This document shows, piece after piece, positions 17,101 to 25,243 of a stretch of DNA of 64,000 bases. Each line of letters opens with the position of its first letter. Within the stretch, counting starts at the first letter, position 1. This DNA is from an uncultured Eubacteriales bacterium (GTDB lineage: Bacteria > Bacillota > Clostridia > Oscillospirales > Acutalibacteraceae): positions 186,001 to 250,000 of the forward strand of contig CAJUDG010000003.1 in assembly GCA_910584745.1 (NCBI GenBank), given 5' to 3'. Under the pieces are notes generated by a model. That model had not been told where the DNA came from and did not search any database. It saw only the letters and a list, made by a program, of their open reading frames with translations. The translations under genes were made by a program, and so were the position numbers.

Positions 17101-17807
17101 TAATACTTGTTGCAGGCCTCCCGGGCCTGGAAGAAGATGTCGCCGTTCTGGGCCTGGCCGCGCAGCACGGGGTGCTCGGGGTTCAGGGCGTGGCGACGGA
17201 ACTCGTCCACAGCGTCCCAGTCCAGCATCTCGCCCAGGTCCTCATAGTCCCAGGTCTCGATCTTCTGTACCTCGTGGGAGGTGCGGAAGCCGTCGAAGAA
17301 GTGCAGGAAGGGCACCTTGCCCTTGATGGCGGCCAGATGTGCCACAGCGCCCAGGTCCATGACCTCCTGGGGGGAGTTGGAGCACAGCATGGCGTAGCCG
17401 GTCTGGCGGCAGGCGTACACGTCGGAGTGGTCGCCGAAGATGTTCAGGGCGTGGGTGGCCACTGTACGGGCGGAGACGTGGATGACGCTGGGCAGCAGCT
17501 CGCCGGCGATCTTGTACATGTTGGGGATCATCAGCAAGAGACCCTGGGAGGCGGTATAGGTGGTGGTCAGCGCGCCCGCGGCCAGAGAGCCGTGCACTGC
17601 GCCGGCGGCGCCGGCCTCGGACTGCATCTCGGTGACGCGCACCTCGCGGCCGAACAGGTTCTTGCGGCCTGCGGCAGCATACTTATCGGTCTCGTCGGCC
17701 ATCACGGACGAGGGCGTGATGGGGTAGATGGCGGCGACGTCGGTGAACGCATAGGAAACATGCGCGGCGGCGTTGTTGCCATCCATGGTCTTCATTTTTC
17801 TTGGCAT
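14136..17807 (-). CDS. nifJ: Pyruvate:ferredoxin (flavodoxin) oxidoreductase
   Basis: Oxidises pyruvate to acetyl-CoA and CO2, reducing ferredoxin; a central enzyme of anaerobic fermentation. The 1223-residue single-chain form has, in order, the pyrimidine-binding TPP domain (YPITPSS near residue 30), the transketolase C domain, the gamma domain, a two-[4Fe-4S] ferredoxin domain (CIQCNQCSYVC about residue 695 and CTGCGSCVTTC about 748), and the TPP pyrophosphate domain with CGGCGETPY, CDCEAC and GGDGWAYDIGFGG. AAGGAGG lies 11 bases before the ATG. It stands alone behind a near-consensus promoter and uses strongly GC-biased codons, as expected of a highly expressed gene. Confidence 0.97.
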   Translation of the reverse strand: MPRKMKTMDGNNAAAHVSYAFTDVAAIYPITPSSVMADETDKYAAAGRKNLFGREVRVTEMQSEAGAAGAVHGSLAAGALTTTYTASQGLLLMIPNMYKIAGELLPSVIHVSARTVATHALNIFGDHSDVYACRQTGYAMLCSNSPQEVMDLGAVAHLAAIKGKVPFLHFFDGFRTSHEVQKIETWDYEDLGEMLDWDAVDEFRRHALNPEHPVLRGQAQNGDIFFQAREACNKYYDAVPEVAVEYMNKVNEKLGTNYKPFNYYGAPDADKVIIAMGSACETIEEVIDYLMAAGEKVGLVKVHLYRPFVAKYLLDVLPETVKTISVLDRTKEPGSIGEPLYLDVLAAINGTSFGACPVYTGRYGLGSKDTKPSDIIAVYRNMESAEPKKRFTIGIVDDVTHLSLDVKEDPDTAPAGTTSCKFWGLGSDGTVGANKNSIKIIGDHTDMYAQGYFDYDSKKSGGLTISHLRFGHTPIKSTYYISKADFVACSNPAYLDTYDMVQDLKKGGSFLLNCSWDAAELDKRLPGKVKKFIADNEINFYTIDAFAIGKELGLGTRTNTVLQSAFFSIAKIIPEEDAIKYMKDAATKSYGKKGEAVVKMNHDAIDRGANGYVKVDVPAAWKNAVDDSQKKVATGSRQDLVDYVNNVVFPVNTFHGKDLPVSTFEKYADGTSPQGTAAYEKRGVAVDVPEWIPENCIQCNQCSYVCPHAVIRPIAMTDEELKNAPEGTKSKPMTGVPGMNFAMVISTLDCTGCGSCVTTCPAKTKALQMASIDSQRPQQAVFNYGIDLPAKEEVAAKFKETSVKGSQFKQPLLEFSGACGGCGETPYAKLATQLFGDKMFIANATGCSSIWGGSAPATPYTVNKKGHGPAWENSLFEDNAEFGLGMCLAQNAVRGRLAELTEKLIAVDYVEQEVKDTGKAWLETMNDSKANEAAAEAYIAALEYSRASIDWVIDFAKSDKAVEVFGSREAADKMLAHHEERKAAGDKYCDCEACHLCNEILKDKDYLAKKSVWILGGDGWAYDIGFGGLDHALASGENINVLVFDTEVYSNTGGQASKSTPCGSVAQFAATGKAQKKKDLAAIAMSYGYVYVAQVAMGADMNQCIKAFAEAESYQGPSIILAYAPCINHGIKGGMGISQLEEKKAVAAGYWHNFRFDPRRADNGENPFQLDSKEPTASYRDFIMGEVRYNSLTRSFPDRAEKLFANAEKFAEEKYAKLKKMAE

Positions 17808-17880
17808 TTTAACGATTTCCTCCTTTTAGGATGCTCGGTGTGCCGGGCGGCCAGAGCCGGACCTTTGCACTTACCAGTAT

Positions 17881-17909
17881 ATTTTACCATCAAATTTGGC
17901 TTCTGTAAA
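17881..17909 (-). promoter_or_regulatory. Promoter of nifJ
   Basis: On the minus strand TTTACA, a 17-base spacer and TAAAAT lie about 73 bases before the start codon. Confidence 0.65.
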
Positions 17910-18001
17910 GGACAAAATCGCTATTTTGCGAATTTTTTGTGCCAAAATCGGATTCTGATGGTATATATGGTGCCTTCCGGGGACTTAAAGCGACTTTATG
18001 A

Positions 18002-18030
18002 TTGACAATGGGGGCCCTTTACTGTAAAAT
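18002..18030 (+). promoter_or_regulatory. Promoter of the CNNM/CBS gene
   Basis: TTGACA, a 17-base spacer and TAAAAT lie 54 bases before the start codon. Confidence 0.7.
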
Positions 18031-18084
18031 AAGAAATAATTTATAGAATTTCATTCCCTACAGAAGAAAGGAGTTTCCACAGCC

Positions 18085-19431
18085 ATGCCAGAAGACCCTG
18101 ACGGTATTGCCGTTATACCTCTTATACTTACAATAATGTTCATGCTCCTGTCGGCTCTTTACGCGGCGGGGGCCTCGGCAGTTTCCAGCCTGTCCGTATC
18201 ACAGGTGAAGCGCGACGCTGACTCAGGAGGGAGGAAGGCAAAAGCTCTTTTAAAAATCATCGAGACTCAGGAGACCGTGGTATCGCCCCTGCAGTCGGGG
18301 CTGCTTCTCTGTGGGCTTCTGGGACTTGCATGCTGCATTACCGCCCTTCAGCGGCCTATAGCTCTGCTGTTCCAGGATACCGTAAAGACCGGGCTGCACT
18401 GGGGACTTGGCAGCCTGCTGGCGGCCCTGGGGTATATCGTCCTTTTTTTCCTCTTTTGCGACCTGCTGCCAAAGAAGGCCGCAAGGCACCGGGCGCAGGA
18501 CTTTGCCTACAGACACCATAAGCTTATAAAGGTCCTTTCCGGCACGGCCATGCCATTTTTGGCCGCCACCAACGCCCTAGTAAACGGCATACTGCGCCTG
18601 ATGCGCATAGATCCTCACAGCCTTGAGGACGCGGTCACGGAAGAGGAGATAATGCAGATGGTGGGCGAGGGTGAGGAGAAGGGCGTCATTGAGGAGACCG
18701 AGAAGGATATGATAGAGAATATCCTGGACTTCAATGACACCGCCGCAGGGGAGATAATGACCCACCGCACGGATATAGCTGCCGTTTCAGATGACGCGGA
18801 CGTCACCCAGGTGGTGGCCCTGGCCCTGGAACACGGCTGCTCACGGGTGCCGGTATACCACGAGGATATCGACTCTGTTGTAGGCATATGTTATGTAAAG
18901 GATTTGCTTCCGTATGTGGGCGTGACGCTGCCGAAAGCCGTTTCGGTCTCAAAGCTCATGCGGCCTGCCTATTTTATACCCGAAACAAAGAAGTGCAGCC
19001 AACTCTTTACCGAGATGACCGAACGCAAGGTGCAGATAGCCATAGTGGTGGACGAGTACGGCGGCACGGCAGGGCTCATAACCCTTGAGGACTTGGTGGA
19101 GTCCATTGTGGGCAATATCCAGGATGAGTATGACAACGAGGCGGAGGAGATACATCGGGTCAGCGAGACCGAGTTCACCGTGGATGGGACCGCCTCTATC
19201 GACGAGATATCCGACCTTACGGAGGTCGAGCTCCCAGAGGGAAATTACGATACCATCGGAGGACTTGTGACCGAACTCTTGGGGTACATTCCCAAGGAGG
19301 GGGAGCAGCCCCAGGTGGAGATAGCGGGGCTCAGCATAAAGGTGCTGGGCGTTGAGGACAGGCGGCTGTCCAGGCTGCTCATCATAAAGCTGCCGCCCAA
19401 GGGCGAGGACGGCGAGAAGGAGGATGAATAG
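18085..19431 (+). CDS. CNNM/CorC (HlyC)-family membrane protein with CBS pair
   Basis: A 448-residue integral membrane protein of the CNNM-CBS-CorC_HlyC family, members of which are implicated in Mg2+ or Co2+ export (earlier annotated as haemolysins). The N-terminal DUF21/CNNM domain (about 1-195) has hydrophobic segments near residues 10-30, 75-95 and 108-130. A linker with ENILDFNDTAAGEIMTHRTDI leads into two CBS motifs (about 215-330; VDEYGGTAGLITLEDLVESI), then a CorC_HlyC transport-associated domain (about 345-440). The stop codon is 2 bases before the TTG start of the MATE gene, so the two genes are coupled. Confidence 0.88.
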   Translation: MPEDPDGIAVIPLILTIMFMLLSALYAAGASAVSSLSVSQVKRDADSGGRKAKALLKIIETQETVVSPLQSGLLLCGLLGLACCITALQRPIALLFQDTVKTGLHWGLGSLLAALGYIVLFFLFCDLLPKKAARHRAQDFAYRHHKLIKVLSGTAMPFLAATNALVNGILRLMRIDPHSLEDAVTEEEIMQMVGEGEEKGVIEETEKDMIENILDFNDTAAGEIMTHRTDIAAVSDDADVTQVVALALEHGCSRVPVYHEDIDSVVGICYVKDLLPYVGVTLPKAVSVSKLMRPAYFIPETKKCSQLFTEMTERKVQIAIVVDEYGGTAGLITLEDLVESIVGNIQDEYDNEAEEIHRVSETEFTVDGTASIDEISDLTEVELPEGNYDTIGGLVTELLGYIPKEGEQPQVEIAGLSIKVLGVEDRRLSRLLIIKLPPKGEDGEKEDE

Positions 19432-19433
19432 CT

Positions 19434-20816
19434 TTGAAGGACCAGACAAAGGTCAAAAAGGAACAGGATCTGGGTTCCGACAATATAGGAAAGCTGATGT
19501 TTACCTTGGCTGTCCCGGCAATAACCGCCCAGCTGGTGAATATGCTGTATAATATTGTGGACCGCATATATATCGGACATATTCCGGAGATAGGGTCTGC
19601 GGCACTGACCGGCGTGGGCATCTGTTTCCCGATAATCATGCTGATAATGGCCTTCAGCTCTCTTGTGGCCATGGGCGGCGCGCCACAGGCGGCCATAGCC
19701 ATGGGCCAGCAGAACAACGAGAAAGCTGAGCGTATACTCGGCAACTGCTTTACAAGCCTGCTTATAGTGGCGGCGGCGCTTACGGCGGTGTTCCTCGTCT
19801 TCGGCGAGCCGATCCTGAGGGCTTTCGGAGCCAGCGACAACACTGTGGGTTATGCCAACGACTATCTTCAGATATACGTGATAGGCACAGTGTTTGTCCA
19901 GATCGCACTGGGAATGAACATGTTTATCACCACCCAGGGCTTCGCCAAGATAAGTATGCTCACCGTAGTTATCGGCGCGGCGCTGAACATAGCCCTGGAT
20001 CCTGTGTTCATCTTTGTATTCAACATGGGCGTGCGGGGCGCGGCTTTAGCGACTATTATATCTCAGGGGGTTTCGGCCGTATGGGTGCTGAAATTCCTAA
20101 CAGGAAGGAAGACGACCCTGCGCATAAGAAAGCACGGCATGAGAATAAGTCCAAAGATCATGCTGCCGGTGCTGGCCCTGGGCGTGTCTCCTTTTATCAT
20201 GCAGAGTACCGAAAGCCTTTTGAGCGTTGTGCTGAACACATCGCTGCTAAAATACGGCGGGGACATCGCAGTGGGAGCCTATACTGTTATCGGCAGCGTT
20301 ATGCAGATAATTAACCTGCCCATGCAGGGGCTGTTCCAGGGGGCCCAGCCCATTACAAGCTATAACTATGGAGCGGGTAAATTCGACCGGGTGAAAAAAT
20401 CCGTACGGCTTCTGACTACTACAGCTGTTATCTATGGAACGCTATTCTGGCTGGCGCTAATGCTGGTGCCGCAGATGTTTGTGGGGATGTTCACCGGCGA
20501 CGCTGAACTGACGGAGATGACTGTTTGGGCTATGCGTATATTTTTGGCGGGAGTCTTCGCCTTCGGGTTCCAGGGGGCTTTTCAGAACTCCTTCCTGGCC
20601 CTGGGGCAGGCAAAGGTCTCTCTGCTGCTGGCATTGCTTAGAAAGATAGTGCTTCTGATACCTCTTATCTTTATAATGCCACTGTTCTTTGAGAACAGGC
20701 TTTTCGGCGTGTTTGTGGCCGAACCCATTGCGGATATTACCGCCGCCATCGTCACGACAGTTTCCTTCCTTATGTGGGCTCGCAGGAATCTGAATAAGCC
20801 CGGAGAAGAAGTGTGA
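19434..20816 (+). CDS. MATE-family efflux transporter
   Basis: A 460-residue multidrug and toxin extrusion-type transporter with about 12 membrane helices in two repeats (MLYNIVDRIYIGHI in helix 1-2; MQGLFQGAQPITSYNYGAG in the second half). Cation-coupled export of an unknown compound is inferred from the family. It starts with TTG at 19434, 10 bases after GGAGG, because no in-frame ATG precedes the conserved KLMFTLAVPAI segment; the GGAGG lies inside the end of the upstream gene. A terminator follows. Confidence 0.87.
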   Translation: MKDQTKVKKEQDLGSDNIGKLMFTLAVPAITAQLVNMLYNIVDRIYIGHIPEIGSAALTGVGICFPIIMLIMAFSSLVAMGGAPQAAIAMGQQNNEKAERILGNCFTSLLIVAAALTAVFLVFGEPILRAFGASDNTVGYANDYLQIYVIGTVFVQIALGMNMFITTQGFAKISMLTVVIGAALNIALDPVFIFVFNMGVRGAALATIISQGVSAVWVLKFLTGRKTTLRIRKHGMRISPKIMLPVLALGVSPFIMQSTESLLSVVLNTSLLKYGGDIAVGAYTVIGSVMQIINLPMQGLFQGAQPITSYNYGAGKFDRVKKSVRLLTTTAVIYGTLFWLALMLVPQMFVGMFTGDAELTEMTVWAMRIFLAGVFAFGFQGAFQNSFLALGQAKVSLLLALLRKIVLLIPLIFIMPLFFENRLFGVFVAEPIADITAAIVTTVSFLMWARRNLNKPGEEV

Positions 20817-20865
20817 TATCGTAATGATATCGTTCCTAAATCTGTCATATATCTTACAATTCAGC

Positions 20866-20892
20866 GGGGGCTCTTGCCTGGAGCCCCTTTGT
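20866..20892 (+). terminator. Terminator after the MATE gene
   Basis: GGGGCTC and GAGCCCC form a perfect 7-bp stem with a 7-base loop, followed by TTTGTTG. Confidence 0.7.
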
Positions 20893-20944
20893 TGTGCTAA
20901 AATATATAGCTGTAAGCTTGTGAATAAGAGAAAGGGGTCTATTT

Positions 20945-21640
20945 ATGCTGTCAATTAGCGGAGTGACAAAAAAGTACGGCAAGACCGTTGCCAACGACAA
21001 TATCAGCTTTGCCGTAGGGGACGGGCAGATCGGTATACTCATGGGTCCAAACGGCGCGGGGAAGTCCACCATCATAAAGTGCATAACCGGCCTTCTGCGC
21101 TTTACCGGGCGTATAGAGATAAACGGCGCGCTGAATAATACCGTTGAGGCCAAGCGCCAACTGGGTTATATCCCGGAAATGCCCGCCGTGTACGACCTGC
21201 TCACCGTGTCTGAGCACCTGGAGTTCATCCGCCGGGCGTATAAGGTGCAGGACGAGGCATACTCACAGCAGCTTCTGGAACGCCTGGAGCTCTGGGACAA
21301 GAAGGATAAGCTGGGCAAGGAACTTTCAAAGGGTATGCAGCAGAAGCTCTCCATCTGCTGCGCTCTGTGCCATAGGCCGAGGGTCGCTGTCTTTGACGAG
21401 CCTCTCGTTGGCCTTGATCCCCATGCTATAAAGGAGCTGAAAAATATTTTCCGGGAGTTGAAGGAAGACGGCGTGTCCGTACTGATAAGCACCCACATGA
21501 TAGACAGCGTTGAGGACTACTGGGATGTGGCGAATATCATGATGAACGGCCGGTTTGCCGCCACAATGCTCAACGACGGCAGTGAGGGCGAGAGCCTTGA
21601 GGATCTGTTCTTCCAGATAACAGAGGGGGGTGCACAATGA
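20945..21640 (+). CDS. ABC transporter ATP-binding protein
   Basis: A 231-residue ATPase with Walker A GPNGAGKST (about residue 38), signature LSKGMQQK (about 122), and Walker B VAVFDEPLVGLDP. The order and signature are typical of ABC-2-type exporters. It overlaps the permease gene by 4 bases (ATGA), indicating coupled translation. The export substrate is unknown. Confidence 0.92.
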   Translation: MLSISGVTKKYGKTVANDNISFAVGDGQIGILMGPNGAGKSTIIKCITGLLRFTGRIEINGALNNTVEAKRQLGYIPEMPAVYDLLTVSEHLEFIRRAYKVQDEAYSQQLLERLELWDKKDKLGKELSKGMQQKLSICCALCHRPRVAVFDEPLVGLDPHAIKELKNIFRELKEDGVSVLISTHMIDSVEDYWDVANIMMNGRFAATMLNDGSEGESLEDLFFQITEGGAQ

Positions 21641-23274
21641 GGAGCCCCCTGGTATATCTGACCGTAGTAAAGCTGAAAAACCAGCTTAAAGAGGCCGTAA
21701 AGCACCCGGCAAAGCTGTTTTACGTGGTGTTCCTGGCCGCCATGCTCATACTTTCGGCCATAGGCGGCAGGGACACGGAGATGGAGCTCCGTCCATTGTA
21801 CGAGCTGACGGCAATAATGGTCCTGTTTTACAGCTTGATGTTCCTGATGACCTTTATCAACGGCCTGAACGGCGGGGCGGGGAATTACCCCATGTTCACC
21901 CTCTCCGACGTGAGTATGCTGTTTCCGTCGCCATTAAAGCCCAATAAAGTGCTGTTCTATGGACTGACCCGGCAGCTGGGGCTCTCGCTTCTGCTGGGCT
22001 TCTTCCTGCTGTTCCAGTACAGCTGGCTGCACGCGGCATATGGCGTCGGATATGTGCACCTAGTGATGATAGTGCTGGGCTATGCCCTCTGCCTGTTTCT
22101 TGGGCAGGTCTGCGCAATGGCGGCATATACCCGCACCAGCGGCAATGACAATGCCCGGCGTGTTGTTCGGTACTTTGTCTATGGCATAACTGTGGGCTTT
22201 GTGGCCTTGCTGGTCTATAGCTGCATGCCCCAGATAACCGTTGGGGCAAACTCGGACGAGATGTTCTCCTTTGCGCTGTACGGCGCCCTTGACGCTGGGG
22301 CGGAGTTCCTCTCCACGGTCGGCGTCTTCTTTCCAGTGTCCGGCTGGGCGGCGGGGCTCATTGGCGGCGTGTTCACCGGTGAGTATATGACGGCGGGCGT
22401 GTGCGTTCTGCTGATACTGGCGGCTTTCGCGATAGCCATTTTGTTGGTGGTAAAGAACAAGAACAACTACTATGAGGACGTGCTACAGACCGCCGAGGTG
22501 GCCCAGTCCGCCATCACCGCCAAGAAGGAGGGCCAGCCCGCCGAGGTGACTCCCAAGAAGGTGCGCGTGGGCAAGACCGGCCTTGGGAAAGGGAACGGCT
22601 CCAGCGCCATGTTTTATAAGCACCTTTTGGAGAACCGGCGCTCAGGAGTATTTATGTTCTCCAAGATGACCCTGATATTCATGGGCGTCACCATCGGCTG
22701 CGCTGTCATGTACAGCTTCATATTCGCCGACGAGGCGGACAATACCGCCGCCTTTGTGGCTGTGTTCACCATGAGCACCTATATGCAGATGTTCTCTGAG
22801 AGCATGGGCCGGTTCAGCTGGGAGATCTCAAAGCCATATATCTACCTTATCCCGGAGCCGCCCTTTAAAAAGCTGCTCTGGGCCACGGCGGAGACCCTGC
22901 TTGCGGATTGTATCGAGGCGGTATTCCTATTTGTGCCAATCGGCCTTATCCTGAAAATCGGCCCGGTTGAAACTGTCCTTTGCATAATTGCCAGGATATC
23001 CTTCGCGCTGCTGTTCACCTCGGGCAATATGCTGGTGGAGCGGGTTTTCGGCACGGTGCGCTCCAAGGGGCTGATACTGTTTTTCTACATCATCTCGCTC
23101 ATGCTATTGGCGGCGCCGGGGGTTGTGCTGGGCGTGTTCGCCTTTAGCCTGGAGCTTTTGCCGGGGTTTGTCGGTATGCTGCTGGGCATTATAGCCGCCA
23201 ACGTACCCATCGCGCTGCTGGTAATGTTCCTGTGCCGCAATGTGCTCCAGTATACGGAGATAAACGGAAGGTAA
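21637..23274 (+). CDS. ABC-2-type exporter permease
   Basis: A 545-residue polytopic membrane protein with about a dozen hydrophobic segments, among them residues 28-45, 60-80, 110-130, 180-195, 250-270, 350-370 and several in the last 130 residues. A hydrophilic charged loop lies near residues 275-325. It belongs with the ATPase encoded immediately upstream. It resembles putative ABC exporters of Firmicutes rather than a defined drug or bacteriocin transporter; no peptide or immunity gene is adjacent. Confidence 0.78.
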   Translation: MRSPLVYLTVVKLKNQLKEAVKHPAKLFYVVFLAAMLILSAIGGRDTEMELRPLYELTAIMVLFYSLMFLMTFINGLNGGAGNYPMFTLSDVSMLFPSPLKPNKVLFYGLTRQLGLSLLLGFFLLFQYSWLHAAYGVGYVHLVMIVLGYALCLFLGQVCAMAAYTRTSGNDNARRVVRYFVYGITVGFVALLVYSCMPQITVGANSDEMFSFALYGALDAGAEFLSTVGVFFPVSGWAAGLIGGVFTGEYMTAGVCVLLILAAFAIAILLVVKNKNNYYEDVLQTAEVAQSAITAKKEGQPAEVTPKKVRVGKTGLGKGNGSSAMFYKHLLENRRSGVFMFSKMTLIFMGVTIGCAVMYSFIFADEADNTAAFVAVFTMSTYMQMFSESMGRFSWEISKPYIYLIPEPPFKKLLWATAETLLADCIEAVFLFVPIGLILKIGPVETVLCIIARISFALLFTSGNMLVERVFGTVRSKGLILFFYIISLMLLAAPGVVLGVFAFSLELLPGFVGMLLGIIAANVPIALLVMFLCRNVLQYTEINGR

Positions 23275-23296
23275 GACATAACTGAGGAGGGGTTCT

Positions 23297-24556
23297 ATGT
23301 TTGAAAATGAGGAGACCAGGGAGCGTGCGCTGCTGGTGTCCCTAGACACCGGAGAATACGACGCGGAGGCGTCGCTCTCCGAGCTCTGCGAACTGACAGA
23401 GAGCGCGGGGGCTGGCCCGGCCTTTACTCTTATGCAAAAGCGGCCCGCGCCGGACGCGGCCACCTGTATCGGCTCGGGCATGGCTCAGGAGGCGGCGGAG
23501 CTTATAGAGCGAGAGAAACTGGACCTGTGCATATTTGACCGGGAGCTGAGCCCCACCCAGATACGCAACCTTGAAGAGCTTTTCGGCGTGCGGGTAATCG
23601 ACCGTACCATGCTCATACTGGACATATTCGCCCAGCGCGCCAAAAGCAGGGAAGGCAAGCTCCAGGTGGAGCTCGCTCAGCTGCGCTATATGCTGCCAAG
23701 GCTCATGGGCCGGGGCACGGCCCTCTCAAGGCTTGGCGGCGGCATCGGCACCAGGGGCCCCGGCGAGACCAAGCTTGAGACGGACCGGCGGCATATCCGT
23801 CGCAGGATCGGAAGCCTTAAGGAGCAGCTTGAGGAGGCCGAAGCCGCCCGGGAGGTCACCGGGAAACGCAGAAAGAAGAACTCGGTGGTCTCGGTGGCGC
23901 TGGTGGGCTATACCAATGCGGGCAAGAGCACGCTTATGAACCGCCTGACCCAGGCGGGGGTGCTGGCCGAGGATAAGCTTTTCGCCACACTGGACCCAAC
24001 AGCCAGAGCATTAAAGCTGCCCTGTGGCAAGACGGTCATGCTCATCGACACCGTTGGGCTTATAAGAAGGCTGCCTCACCATCTGGTGGAGGCCTTCAAG
24101 TCCACCCTGGAGCAAGCGGCCACGGCTGATATACTCTTAAATATCTGCGACGCGTCAAGCCCCGAGGCCCGGGAGCATCTACAGGTGACAGAGGACCTGC
24201 TCCAGAGCCTTGGCTCCGGGGAGCGCCCGGTGATACCTGTGCTCAATAAGTGGGACGCAGTTGAGGACGTGGAGATGGCCCCGCGCCTGCCGGGGGCGGT
24301 GCGCATAAGTGCCCTGAACGGCGGCGGGATCGACCGGCTGCTGCAAGCCGTGGAGGACAGCCTGCCTGAGAAGACCTTTGAGGTGGAGCTGCTGCTGCCC
24401 TTTGCAAAGAGCGGCCTTGCCGCAAGGCTTCGGGACGAGGGCGCGGTGCTCGGCGAGGAATATGTGGCCGAGGGTCTGAGGCTGACCGCCAGAGTGGACG
24501 AGCGGCTGTACGGCCCGATTAAGGAGTACGACCTGAACCCGAGGGAGGAGGAATGA
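23297..24556 (+). CDS. hflX: GTPase HflX
   Basis: A 419-residue ribosome-associated GTPase that splits or rescues stalled ribosomes. It has the N-terminal HflX domain (IGSGMAQEAAEL, FDRELSPTQIRNLEE), the glycine-rich linker (SRLGGGIGTRGPGETKLETD), a coiled helical segment, then the G domain with P-loop GYTNAGKST (about 204), DTVG and NKWD. A GAGGAGGGG ribosome-binding site precedes the ATG. The short C-terminal domain is present. It is coupled by overlap or near-overlap to the next gene. Confidence 0.95.
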   Translation: MFENEETRERALLVSLDTGEYDAEASLSELCELTESAGAGPAFTLMQKRPAPDAATCIGSGMAQEAAELIEREKLDLCIFDRELSPTQIRNLEELFGVRVIDRTMLILDIFAQRAKSREGKLQVELAQLRYMLPRLMGRGTALSRLGGGIGTRGPGETKLETDRRHIRRRIGSLKEQLEEAEAAREVTGKRRKKNSVVSVALVGYTNAGKSTLMNRLTQAGVLAEDKLFATLDPTARALKLPCGKTVMLIDTVGLIRRLPHHLVEAFKSTLEQAATADILLNICDASSPEAREHLQVTEDLLQSLGSGERPVIPVLNKWDAVEDVEMAPRLPGAVRISALNGGGIDRLLQAVEDSLPEKTFEVELLLPFAKSGLAARLRDEGAVLGEEYVAEGLRLTARVDERLYGPIKEYDLNPREEE

Positions 24557-24558
24557 GT

Positions 24559-25131
24559 ATGTTCTATCACGCGAGCCCCACCCACTGCATCGAGGTCCTG
24601 GAACCGAGGGTGTCGAACCACGGCAGGCCACTGGTGTACCTGTCGAAAAAGCGGGAAAACGTGCTGCCGTATCTCTCCAATGCGGTCGAGAAGTATTGCA
24701 AAGAAACAGGTTTTGCACATGATGGGCCCTGGCAGAAGTGGGGGAGCTATGGTTTCTTTGAGGGAAAATTGCAGATGGACGAATACTGGCCAAACGCCCT
24801 CGAGGAGACCTATAAGGGCGTATCAGGCTATATCTACGCCGCCCAGGCTGTACCGAGCATGGAGGAGCTTGCTGATATCCCGGACGCTGTGATAACCTCC
24901 CAGCCGGTGCAGGTAACGGGCTGCGAGTACGTGCCGGACGCATATGAGGCCATCCTTATCGCGGCGGAGGCAGGGCGGATACTTATACGCCGGTATGAGG
25001 AGCTGCCGGATAAAATGCTGGCCTGGATAGCTAGATGCATCAAGCAGGAGTATGAGCAGGCGAAGGATGTCCCCACATACAGGCATTTCCTAAAGGGCAA
25101 GTTTCCCGAAATTACCGCCGGACTTGAATAA
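24559..25131 (+). CDS. Conserved-looking protein of unknown function
   Basis: A 190-residue soluble protein that I do not recognise with certainty. The N-terminus reads MFYHASPTHCIEVLEPRVSN followed by GRPLVYLSKKRENVLPYL. A Y-H-x-S opening, an LEPR turn and a VYLS strand are reminiscent of small ADP-ribosyltransferase-fold proteins, but this is pattern resemblance only. The C-terminus is helical (LAWIARCIKQEYEQAKD). ATG 24559 lies 8 bases after GGAGGAG; ATG 24553 (overlapping the hflX stop) is the alternative. It probably shares the hflX transcript. Confidence 0.6.
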   Translation: MFYHASPTHCIEVLEPRVSNHGRPLVYLSKKRENVLPYLSNAVEKYCKETGFAHDGPWQKWGSYGFFEGKLQMDEYWPNALEETYKGVSGYIYAAQAVPSMEELADIPDAVITSQPVQVTGCEYVPDAYEAILIAAEAGRILIRRYEELPDKMLAWIARCIKQEYEQAKDVPTYRHFLKGKFPEITAGLE

Positions 25132-25144
25132 ATGTATGTCAAAT

Positions 25145-25185
25145 GGCCCAAAATGTATAATTATTCATTTTGGGCCTTGATTTTT
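25145..25185 (+). terminator. Hairpin terminator upstream of argG, containing the ARG box
   Basis: GGCCCAAAATG and CATTTTGGGCC form a perfect 11-bp stem with a 10-base AT-rich loop, followed by TTGATTTTT. It would end the hflX transcript. The loop and upper stem are the ARG-box-like palindrome listed separately. Confidence 0.75.
25152..25169 (+). promoter_or_regulatory. ARG box (ArgR/AhrC operator candidate)
   Basis: AATGTATAATTATTCATT matches the published enterobacterial ARG box WNTGAATWWWWATTCANW at every defined position but one (T instead of A at position 5). It lies 7 bases upstream of the argG -35 box. A weaker half-conserved copy overlaps the -10 region (about 25195-25212). ArgR control of the whole arg operon is inferred. 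Confidence 0.7.
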
Positions 25186-25204
25186 GGGAATTTCCGTGTA
25201 TAAT
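25177..25204 (+). promoter_or_regulatory. Promoter of the arginine operon
   Basis: TTGATT, a 16-base spacer and TATAAT. The -35 box overlaps the tail of the upstream terminator. Confidence 0.65.
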
Positions 25205-25243
25205 AATGTATGAAAGAAAACATATAGGAAAGGAATGTCAATT

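Noticed and set aside
14352..18005. An open frame of 1217 codons on the plus strand, opposite nifJ
   Set aside because: It mirrors nifJ codon by codon in the antisense frame produced by strong GC-ending codon bias, is rich in Gly/Ala/Val/Leu/His without domains, and has no ribosome-binding site.
20945..23274. Bacteriocin or lantibiotic export and immunity operon
   Set aside because: No precursor peptide, modification enzyme or peptidase domain is adjacent to the ATPase and permease.
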